A DNA stretch of 64,000 nt from Tritrichomonas musculus. Taxonomy: Eukaryota > Parabasalia > Tritrichomonadida > Tritrichomonadidae. Below, one piece after another: positions 56,400 through 64,000 of this stretch. The first letter of the stretch is position 1; each line of letters opens with the position of its first letter. The notes beneath the pieces are model-generated. The model was not told the origin of the DNA, ran no database searches, and worked only from the letters and a program-made list of their open reading frames with translations. Where the stretch lies: contig JAPFFF010000064.1 of assembly GCA_039105265.1 (NCBI GenBank), forward strand, positions 372,001-436,000. The letters run 5' to 3'. The position numbers and the translations under genes are program-made.

Positions 56400-57470
56400 T
56401 AGTTGCAGGTGGAAGTTTAATTCGCGTAATTAGTTCCAACTGCAACTAAGTTGCGATAGCTGCAGGTGGAAGTTTGAAATGGTACATTTAAGTAATTACT
56501 TCCACCTTTAGCTATCGCAGCTCAGCCGTAGGTGGAAACTTGGTTTCCTTATTTATTTACTTCCACCTGCAGCTGAGAAGCGATAGCCGCAGGTGGAAGG
56601 CTAAATTGGTAAATAGTGATTTTCCACCTGTAACTGTCTCAGCTCAGCCGCAGGTGGAAGATTGGTTTCCTTATTTATTTACTTCCACCTGCAGCTGAGA
56701 AGCGATAGCCGCAGGTGGAAGGCTAAATTGGTAAATAGTGATTTTCCACCTGCAGCTGTCGCAGCTCAGCCGCAGGTGGAAGATTGGTTTCCTTATTTAT
56801 TTACTTCCACCTGCAGCTGAGAAGCGATAGCCGCAGGTGGAAGGCTAAATTGGTAAATAGTAATTTTCCACCTGCAGCTGTCGCAGCTCAGCCGCAGGTG
56901 GAAGATTGGTTTCCTTATTTATTTACTTCCACCTGCAGCTGAGAAGCGATAGCCGCAGGTGGAAGGCTAAATTGGTAAATAGTAATTTTCCACCTGCAGC
57001 TGTCGCAGCTCAGCCGCAGGTGGAAGATTGGTTTCCTTATTTATTTACTTCCACCTGCAGCTGAGAAGCGATAGCCGCAGGTGGAAGGCTAAATTGGTAA
57101 ATAGTGATTTTCCACCTGCAGCTGTCGCAGCTCAGCCGCAGGTGGAAGATTGGTTTCCTTATTTATTTACTTCCACCTGCAGCTGAGAAGCGATAGCCGC
57201 AGGTGGAAGGCTAAATTGGTAAATAGTAATTTTCCACCTGTAACTGTCTCAGCTCAGCCGCAGGTGGAAGATTGGTTTCCTTATTTATTTACTTCCACCT
57301 GCAGCTGAGAAGCGATAGCCGCAGGTGGAAGGCTAAATTGGTAAATAGTGATTTTCCACCTGCAGCTGTCGCAGCTCAGCCGCAGGTGGAAACTTGGTTT
57401 CCTTATTTCTTTACCTCCACCTGCAGCTGTGAAGCGATAGCCGCAGGTGGAAGGCTAAATTGGTAAATAG
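56400..57470. repeat. 122-bp satellite array with built-in hairpins
   Basis: A tandem array whose period is exactly 122 bp (the word GCGATAGCC recurs at 56580, 56702, 56824, 56946, 57068, 57190, 57312 and 57434). There are about eight full units plus diverged edges from 56400. Each unit has two hairpins with the same stem, CCACCTGC/GCAGGTGG, one with loop AGCTGAGAAGCGATAGCC and one with loop AGCTGTCGCAGCTCAGCC, separated by AT-rich spacers TTGGTTTCCTTATTTATTTA and CTAAATTGGTAAATAGTGAT. Inner units are almost identical, outer ones more diverged, as expected for unequal exchange. Far higher GC than the surroundings. No coding role. Confidence 0.95.
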
Positions 57471-58034
57471 AGAATATCAAATCAAAGATATGAAGTGATT
57501 TTTTTTCATCCACCTTTTCGCTCTCAAAAAGTTAAAAAATATTATATTTTAATCATTTTTGAATAAAAACTCTTTATATATTAGAGATAGGATTTTTTTA
57601 ATGATAGATTTGATATACTGATATTATTCTGATTTTTTTAAGCCTATGTTCAAAATGAACTCTTATTATATATAGGATAAAAAAAAAAATATTCAAAAAT
57701 AAACCTTTTTATAAAAAAGTCACTTTTTTTAAAAAAAACAAATTTTTTTCGAAAAAGTGTATGCTTTCAGATATAACTTATATACATCAAAATAAATATG
57801 TTTTATAAATATAATTCTTTATTTTCAAAAAGGAAATCCCTTTTTCTCCGAGCTCTAATATTAAAAAAATTTCGAGATATATTGTATGAAAGTATATTCA
57901 ATACTATATATGATGAATACTCATAAATATAAAATTAAGAATTCTCCATTATATAATACCGATCCTACAAGGCCACGTCCATCACCATATGTTAAATTTT
58001 GAGCTAATATCAGCATAGAATCTAAATTACATTT
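57471..58034. other. Host AT-rich intergenic region, no gene seen
   Basis: AT-rich DNA after the satellite with A and T runs and a GTCACTTTTTTT...GAAAAAGTGTA imperfect hairpin at about 57718-57762. Nothing coding is seen. Confidence 0.5.
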
Positions 58035-58377
58035 TTATGTTAGATGTAGAAAAAACTTAGATTTGATTCCATCATTCAGTTCCCAAAGATCATTTGTAGT
58101 GCAAAGGTAAATATATTCTGCTTCATCGTCACTTCCTAGTAAGCCATCTACCATAAGGCACAAATCTTGAGCTGATTTTTGGGAATCTTTTAATTGAAAC
58201 AAGCGCTCTCTATATCCATTGAGACAATCTCCATAATTATAGGAACATTCTGGAACTGCTACTGAACTAATTACTACTCCATTGTATTCATAACTTGGGA
58301 AGATCTTCAGAAGTTTCCTCTTCAGGAAATTCCTCTTCTTCCAATGAATAATAATTGTAGTCTTTTGGTTCTCCCAT
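58035..58377 (-). pseudogene. Split small host gene, about 115 codons
   Basis: From ATG 58377 the minus strand encodes MGEPKDYNYYSLEEEEFPEE and stops after 29 residues. One base out of step, an open frame of about 85 codons continues straight on (VVISSVAVPECSYNYGDCLN, then a helical LVDGLLGSDDEAEYIYL-like part) to a stop at 58035. Total length is not a multiple of three, so a single frame change separates the halves. It may be a recently broken gene, a sequencing error or an unrecognised short intron. Amino-acid composition is protein-like in both halves. Function unknown; no family recognised. Confidence 0.45.
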
Positions 58378-59056
58378 TTAAAAAAATGATATAAAAATTA
58401 TTCAAATATTTTGTGGATAATTTCCTTAAACTTTTTAAATAATGCAAAATTCAAATATTGATCGATCAAAAATTTTGGCTTTTTTGTCATTTTCAGTTTT
58501 AGATTACTCATAAAATAATGCTCAATTGAAGTTAAAAGAAATTTTTCCTGAAAAAAGTTCGTGACGAAAAAAATATTCGAAAATTTTTGACAAGAGAAGA
58601 TGAAAAAAATATAAAAAAGTTATTTATTCAGGAAAAATGAATTTTAAATAGCTTTGGGAGCCTTTGAGGGTTAAGCCCAATTGGTTAAGGTAATAGCTGG
58701 AGCATCAACCTGAGATGAATGAAAGTAATCATGCCATTATAACTTAAAAAATAAATATTTAGCTTTATTCAAATTTGAAAGGAAGATAAGAAGGGACAAA
58801 TTAAAAAACTTGGTTTAAGTTAAGATGCCATACATGCAAAATTACTTATAAAAGGAAATTTTGCTTAAATTTAAAAATATGTTTATATTTGCATTTTTCA
58901 AATTTTCTAGTTATTGTTGTTTTATAGTTATATCTTATTAATTTTGAGGTTTACCCAAAATACACTATTTTTGAAATTTACATATTATATTATTAAACAT
59001 TTTTTAAATATTTTTTCTATTGACTGAAATGCAATTTTACTTTTTTTTTAATGTAA
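58378..59056. other. Intergenic region upstream of tRNA, no gene seen
   Basis: AT-rich DNA. The stretch GGTTAAGCCCAATTGGTTAAGG near 58669 recalls a tRNA A box but has no B box or fold. Nothing else is seen. Confidence 0.5.
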
Positions 59057-59136
59057 GGTTGTTTGGCCGAGTGGTCTAAGGCGCCAGTTTAAGGCACTGG
59101 TCCGAGAGGGCGTGGGTTCGAACCCCACAGCAACCA
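59057..59136 (+). tRNA. tRNA-Leu(AAG)
   Basis: An 80-nt class II tRNA. Acceptor GGTTGTT pairs with AGCAACC, the D stem is GCC/GGC, the anticodon stem CCAGT/ACTGG encloses loop TTAAGGC with anticodon AAG (codon CTT, leucine), the variable arm is TCCGAGAGGGC, and the T arm is GTGGG-TTCGAAC-CCCAC, with discriminator A. A and B box promoters are intact. A TTTT run right after the gene (59137-59140) fits RNA polymerase III termination. No intron. Confidence 0.96.
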
Positions 59137-59303
59137 TTTTTTGATGCACATCATCAATTGAGATTGGATCGAGAGCTTTTTATGGTTGTTTAGCTCTTGT
59201 AAATGTTGGAGTTAGCTCATCAACAATAATAATTCAAGAAAAAGCTTTTAAAAGGTGCTCATCTATTACCAATGTTTCAATAGGAATTTCTTCAGAGATC
59301 AAA

Positions 59304-59739
59304 ATGAAAAGAATTTATTTTATTTTTAAAAAACAATGTTTGAAAAATCCTAATCAGTGTAAATACTCATTGGATACAAAATTAAAAGTTGGAAATTATT
59401 TGGGAAAATTTGGAGAAAGTCGTACCTTCAAACATGACATTATGTGTATAGGAAAAGTGATTTACTATATAATAATGCAAAATGAATATAGAGAGGGTTT
59501 TAAAGATCTAAAAAAGGAATTACCAAATAATTATAAATGTCTCAGAAAAACATGTATTGACTGTTGAAGCTATTCAGAAGATGCCAGACCAACTATAACT
59601 GAGCTATTTCTTAATGTTTTTGATTGTATTGAATCAAATTTTTCGTTTGAAATGCATATTAAACTAATATTTTCACCTTTTAATTTAGAGAATAACAATA
59701 ATATGACTGGAAGAAATGCTATTATTCACTACCTAAAAT
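59304..59739 (+). pseudogene. Remnant of kinase lobe upstream of Sel1 gene
   Basis: 59304-59567 encodes the late part of a protein-kinase C-lobe (HDIMCIGKVIYYIIMQNEYR, KELPNNYKCLRKTC) and, after one in-frame TGA, the same frame goes on with SYSEDARPTITELFLNVFDC, the subdomain XI 'dP..RPt..ei' pattern. The frame then changes near 59740 into the Sel1-repeat ORF. In trichomonads kinase-Sel1 fusion genes are common, so this and the following gene probably were one fusion gene. The N-lobe and catalytic loop are not visible; only 170 bp separate the remnant from the tRNA gene. Confidence 0.6.
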
Positions 59740-61584
59740 ATGCATCTAACCAAAACAATTAAAATTCCAGTGTTTTTTAAAAAAAAATTTATTCCTATAT
59801 TTTGTGTAACATATGCTAAATATCTTCTTGGAAAAATATATTTGGAAGATAGTGCAAGAATGGACGTTGCTAAATCAATCAAGCTCTTGGAAAGTTCAGC
59901 ATTTTTTGATAATCCTTTTGCTGAATTTTTATTATTTGAATTTTACAATGATGGAAGATTCATTTCAAAAGACGCTGAAAAAGCATTTTTTTATTTATAT
60001 AAATCGATAAAAAATGAATATAATAAAGCTCTTTATCATTATGGATTGATATGTTGTAATAAATACTCGCCCTTATATAATATTAAAGAAGCCAAACTAA
60101 GTTTTAAAAAGGCAGCCATTCTAGGTGATTATGATGCATTATATCAACTTGGTTTACTTTATTATGCAGAAATTGATAACAAAAAGAAAATCAAAAAATT
60201 ATTTTCATCTTTAGAATTTTGTGCCGAGCAAAACAATCCAAATGCATGTTATTATTTGGGAATGATTTATTATAATAAAGATAACAAAAAAAATGTTTCA
60301 CGAGATTCAAAAAAATCGATTAAATATTTAGAACAAGCACTAAAATTAAATCATCCAAATGCATCAACTCTTTTGGGCGTCATTTATTATGAAGACATTG
60401 AAGTTGTTCGTGATATCCCTAGATCAATTTATTATTTATCATTAGCACCATATAATATATATTCTCAGTATAATCTTGGATATATTTATTATAAAGAAAA
60501 ATCTTTGAAAAAAGATATTTACCAAGTAATTGATTGCCTTTCATTTGCAGCTAATGGGAATGATTCTGAAGCACAGTATCTTCTTGGATTAATATATAGT
60601 GACAATAAATATATTCCTATAGATATTAATAAATCAATATCATATCTAACTGACTCGGCAAACCAAGATAATCCTGATGCACAATTCCACCTTGGATTGA
60701 TTTATTATGAAGGAACTTATGTTGAACGAAATATTGAAAAGGCAATTTATTATTTTGAACAATCATCAAGAGAAAATAATTCTGAAGCATCATTTTATTT
60801 GGGATTTATTTATTTTGATAATCAATTTATTGAAAGAGATATTAAAAAATCTTTTTTTTATTTAGATATATCATCCAAAAATCATAACCCTAATGCTATT
60901 TTTTTAATTGGTCTCATCTTACAAGAAAGATTATTGCCATATTCATTTCAAGATATAATGCAATATTACAAAGAAGCATCAAATTGTAACTGTTGCTTTG
61001 CACAAAATAATCTTGGAGTGATTTATAAAATTGGTTTCAAAGTAGATAAAAATATGTATGTTAGTATTGATTATTTCAAAAAATCAATAAAAAATGCTAA
61101 GGACGATTATTCAATTTTCAACTTAGCAAGAATTTATTATTTTGGTGATTATGATGAAGATATAATTGACAATTTAAAGATATCTTCAAATGCAAACTTT
61201 TTGTTTGCTGACTTGTTTTTATTTTATATTTACCTATTTGGAATAAAGGAACAAATGAGAAACGAAAAAAAAGCAAAAAAATATTTTATAAAAATAAATT
61301 ACAATTATGAAGATAAAAGAGTATTGGAAATAGTCAACGAAATTTATGAGAGCCATAAAAACAATCCTAAAGATGATCATAAATTTGCCAGTAAATTAGG
61401 AAAATTCTTTGAAGAATATAATTTAATATATTCTTTGAATCATTCAGAAATAGATGATTTTATTTATTTCTATAAAAATGGTGATTTCAAAAAAAATATA
61501 TTTGATAATTTGCCAAAAGATCCACCAAATGAAGAAGCAACAGATGTCAATACTTTATTTTATGAAGGTTTAAATTCTATATGA
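59740..61584 (+). CDS. Sel1-repeat protein, 614 aa
   Basis: An open frame of 614 codons with ATG at 59740. From about residue 27 some 12-13 Sel1-like repeats of about 36 residues run to residue 500: A.YLLG.IY.... / D..KSI.YL..SA....P.A (for example AQYLLGLIYSDNKYIPID, AQFHLGLIYYEGTYVERN, ASFYLGFIYFDNQFIERD). Sel1 repeats form alpha solenoids that act as adaptors. The first 25 residues do not look like a natural N-terminus and the remnant just upstream is kinase-like, so this may be the 3' part of a broken kinase-Sel1 gene rather than a gene of its own. The long intact frame means any break is recent. Confidence 0.7.
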   Translation: MHLTKTIKIPVFFKKKFIPIFCVTYAKYLLGKIYLEDSARMDVAKSIKLLESSAFFDNPFAEFLLFEFYNDGRFISKDAEKAFFYLYKSIKNEYNKALYHYGLICCNKYSPLYNIKEAKLSFKKAAILGDYDALYQLGLLYYAEIDNKKKIKKLFSSLEFCAEQNNPNACYYLGMIYYNKDNKKNVSRDSKKSIKYLEQALKLNHPNASTLLGVIYYEDIEVVRDIPRSIYYLSLAPYNIYSQYNLGYIYYKEKSLKKDIYQVIDCLSFAANGNDSEAQYLLGLIYSDNKYIPIDINKSISYLTDSANQDNPDAQFHLGLIYYEGTYVERNIEKAIYYFEQSSRENNSEASFYLGFIYFDNQFIERDIKKSFFYLDISSKNHNPNAIFLIGLILQERLLPYSFQDIMQYYKEASNCNCCFAQNNLGVIYKIGFKVDKNMYVSIDYFKKSIKNAKDDYSIFNLARIYYFGDYDEDIIDNLKISSNANFLFADLFLFYIYLFGIKEQMRNEKKAKKYFIKINYNYEDKRVLEIVNEIYESHKNNPKDDHKFASKLGKFFEEYNLIYSLNHSEIDDFIYFYKNGDFKKNIFDNLPKDPPNEEATDVNTLFYEGLNSI

Positions 61585-61989
61585 AATAGTATTATTATTA
61601 TTTGATTGGCCATTTTATCAATATAAACTCCATTTTATCTAAGGTAAACTTTTTGAAATAAACATATCATTCGAATTATTATGATTAGAACTTAATTTCA
61701 CACTATTTTTACCTTGATGAATTTAATAAACTACTTAATTTTTATTTTTTTACCTTTCACGTTTACTTGAGTTTATGAAATTTAATCAAGAATTTGGCAA
61801 GATATTGCCGATTTACAGGCAAGAAAAAGAATCTATTGATCATCTTTGTTCTTTAAATCTACTTGAATATCTTCGTTTCGATATTTTTTCTTAACTTAAG
61901 AGATGTTTCGTGCTGCACAATCAAGATAAAAGGTCGTGTTTCCAAAACGCCTCTTTTTCATTTATGTTTTCCATCTTCAGCCTCAATCT
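61585..61989. other. Intergenic region, no gene seen
   Basis: AT-rich spacer between the Sel1 gene and the minus-strand kinase remnant. No coding or RNA feature was found. Confidence 0.5.
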
Positions 61990-62480
61990 TTTAACAATAT
62001 TTGAATACATTTTTGGTTCTTTGAAAAACTTTTTTGATATCATCTTCAAATTCCTGATTGAAAACTAGTCTGTACTTTGAAACAGACAAATTATGAAGAA
62101 AATTTGCTGAAGATGAAGGTTTTGTTGAGAATGATGGATTATCTGAGCCAGAAATCACTACAACTTTTTGAAATTCATTTGACACTTTTTCTGTTTTCTT
62201 TTGTTGAAGTGAATCAATACAATTCAAAATTTCTTCGTTCTATTCTTCTTGGACGTCAAAAAAGTTCCGTTCTGGTGATGATAAATAATTGAAAATGTAG
62301 TCAAATGCTGGTGTGTCATAAGTATTTGAATGCTGACGTCTTCCAGATATTCAAATGACTGGAAATTGTAGACAACATTTTTAAGAGTCAATTTTCCATC
62401 ATAATCAATCATGTCACAATTTCTTAAATCATCACACCGAAAGCAAAGACATCAATACTTGCCGATTAATCTTTTTGGAC
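61990..62480 (-). pseudogene. Decayed kinase-like fragment
   Basis: Minus-strand reading near 62464-62420 gives SIDVFAFGVMI followed by a stop and EIVT, matching kinase subdomain IX (D-v-f-s-f-G-v). Lower down, two short frames (62412-62224 and 62227-61991) encode Ser/Lys-rich sequence such as VVVISGSDNPSFSTKPSSSA that may be the tail of the same gene. Several stops and frame changes interrupt it. The kinase call rests on one short motif and is weak. Confidence 0.35.
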
Positions 62481-62711
62481 GACTAGTGATTCTCACATGA
62501 ATGATATCTGAATCGTTTATTATAATAACATTTTATTTGTTAATTATTAATTTATAATAATATTAGAAATTTATTTGAATTATCATGATATATTCCCAAA
62601 ATTGAAAATAAATTATTCAAATCACATGACATATTTTTCTATACTTTTTATAAATTTTTCAGTTAAAATTTTTCTGTGATTAAAAAATCTACATATTTAA
62701 ATTGTTTTACG

Positions 62712-63263
62712 ATGAATTTAGATCAAAACCAAAAACATGAACAAAAAGAAGAAGAAAATTCAAATGAAATAGACCACAGTGATGAAAAGAACGTCACCAA
62801 AATTCTCAAATTCGAAGATTTTTTATCTTATATGAGAACTGGTCTTTATATGCGCAAAGAAACATATACATTTGAAAATCAAATGAAATATTTATTTAAT
62901 GGTATTGATTTGGATGGCTTATCTTATGTCACTTCAAGAGATGCAGAATTTTTACTTTTATGTTACTATCAAAAAGATTATTTAAACATAACAAAATTGT
63001 TTTTTTGTGGTGCTGATAAAAACAGAGATAGGAAAATCACTATTGCTGACATAAGTGACTCTGTGAATTATCTTATTTTAAGAAAAATGGATAAAAACAA
63101 ATTTGAGGCAAAATGCAGATCAGAATTTGGCGAAAATAAGAAAGAATTAGAATTCTATGAGTTCTATAAAATTATTACAAGTAAAGATATAATCGAAAAC
63201 TATGACCCATATGAAGGCAGAATCAAAGAAAAATCATCATCATCATGTTGCATTTTGATATAA
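62712..63263 (+). CDS. EF-hand protein with C-terminal CaaX motif, 183 aa
   Basis: I start at ATG 62712 (MNLDQNQ), the first ATG in this frame. The N-terminal 30 residues are charged and disordered. Two EF-hand loops are visible: DLDGLSYVTSRD (66-77, with Leu at the fifth position, so perhaps weak) and DKNRDRKITIAD (102-113, near-canonical with Asp at 1, 5 and 12 and Asn at 3). A third, degenerate pair may lie on either side (KFEDFLSYMR, ELEFYEFYKI). The protein ends SSSSCCILI: the last four residues CILI form a CaaX box of the geranylgeranyl type, with an extra Cys next to it that could be palmitoylated. It is probably a calcium sensor anchored to membranes. Confidence 0.8.
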   Translation: MNLDQNQKHEQKEEENSNEIDHSDEKNVTKILKFEDFLSYMRTGLYMRKETYTFENQMKYLFNGIDLDGLSYVTSRDAEFLLLCYYQKDYLNITKLFFCGADKNRDRKITIADISDSVNYLILRKMDKNKFEAKCRSEFGENKKELEFYEFYKIITSKDIIENYDPYEGRIKEKSSSSCCILI

Positions 63264-64000
63264 AACAAAGAAGAAAATTTACTTAAATTTGAAGTTTGTA
63301 ATATTCCATATACATATTAATTACTCTTGAACATCATTAATATTTTTTTCAGTTTGATTCAAATTCTAATCTTCTTAAATGAATTTGAAAGATCTTTTGA
63401 TCAGATTCTAAATGCAGATAACCTTTTATAATTTATAAAAATTTTCTAATTATGATGTGAAAACAGTATTATAAACAGCCACCTTTCAAAAAGCTGATAA
63501 CCAATATCGAAAGCTAATGAATATATAGATGAAATAACAAGTTAACTTAAAGACTCTAACTTTGAAAATATGTTGCGTATATTTAATTTGGTCATAAAGA
63601 AAGAAGAATATGATTATTTAAATGAATATAATAAAACTATAGATTTTTTCTTGCTTATTATCTGGTTGTGTTTTCAATATTTATTCAATATCATCTATTC
63701 TTGATCAGTCATTTTTTCTTCATCATCTAATTATATAGCCCTGGTTTATATATCTTTAATGAAGAAGTTTTAAAGAACATTTTATATTAACAATATTGAC
63801 TGAAAATTTTGATTTTTTAATCAATACTAAAAATTGAGAAAAAAAGCGGTTATTAAACGGTTATTAAAAAAAAAAAAAAATTAGTTGTTTAAAAAGTTCA
63901 TCAAAGAAATTATATTAAATGCTGCAAGTATGAGAGCAATCTCTTCAACCTACTGTTAATTTTGATCCAAAACAATCTTTCAAAAAAACAACTTTTTCTT
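63264..64000. other. AT-rich DNA at window end, no gene seen
   Basis: About 740 bp of AT-rich DNA after the EF-hand gene, with a poly-A run near 63868. No coding pattern longer than a few dozen codons, RNA gene or repeat stands out. Confidence 0.5.

Noticed and set aside
57272-57466. A 64-codon frame in the satellite array
   Set aside because: It is composed only of satellite units and changes with them; there is no protein-like signal.
58660-58750. tRNA-like A-box stretch
   Set aside because: No B box and no cloverleaf could be drawn.

Overview
This window looks like nuclear DNA of an anaerobic parabasalid protist, most likely a trichomonad close to Tritrichomonas. The non-coding DNA is extremely AT-rich, genes show no obvious introns, and the host families are trichomonad-like: ankyrin proteins, kinase-Sel1 genes, BTB/F5-8C-type genes, C2 proteins with Pro-Gln-Gly-Tyr tails, a bacterial-type glucokinase and giant coiled-coil proteins. 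TCATTT initiator-like motifs lie just upstream of two ATGs. The genus is an inference.

Bases 1-9436 are the right-hand part of a Polinton/Maverick (called A) whose left end lies outside the window. Four complete genes (packaging-type ATPase, a calcium-loop virion-protein candidate and two unknowns) and one cut by the window edge are visible. Inserted in A is a separate 5.3 kb element (3791-9070). It has the same AGTAGT...ACTACT ends and a perfect 5-bp target duplication (GGATA), but its genes are unlike Polinton genes. It carries a large protein with weak resemblance to rolling-circle Rep proteins, iteron-like repeats upstream of it, three small ORFs and a helicase-like N-terminal piece inside its long terminal repeat. 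I see no integrase, polymerase or capsid gene in it. The simplest reading is a satellite of Polintons that borrows their integrase. This is the most unusual object in the window.

Bases 10466-26988 are a second Polinton (B) that looks whole: about 340-350 bp terminal inverted repeats, a 5-bp target duplication (CCCTT), protein-primed DNA polymerase B, retroviral-type integrase, A32-type ATPase, candidate major capsid protein, a fibre-like protein and several small proteins. Its spacers carry different tandem repeats. B sits in the end of a 0.9 kb MITE-like sequence. The good state of its ends suggests a fairly recent insertion.

Bases 27000-64000 are host DNA: a type I membrane protein (28941-31448), a small secreted discoidin-like ORF, a 1.6 kb palindromic element with 395-bp arms, a broken BTB/F5-8C gene, an 882-aa ankyrin protein, kinase and glucokinase remnants, a 2624-aa coiled-coil protein with about 40 LKYEVKKLK motifs, a C2 protein, a 122-bp hairpin-rich satellite, a tRNA-Leu(AAG), a Sel1-repeat protein and an EF-hand protein with a probable prenylation signal. 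Fragments of the giant coiled-coil gene lie inverted just upstream of it, one of them fused to a glucokinase fragment, so this locus has been rearranged.
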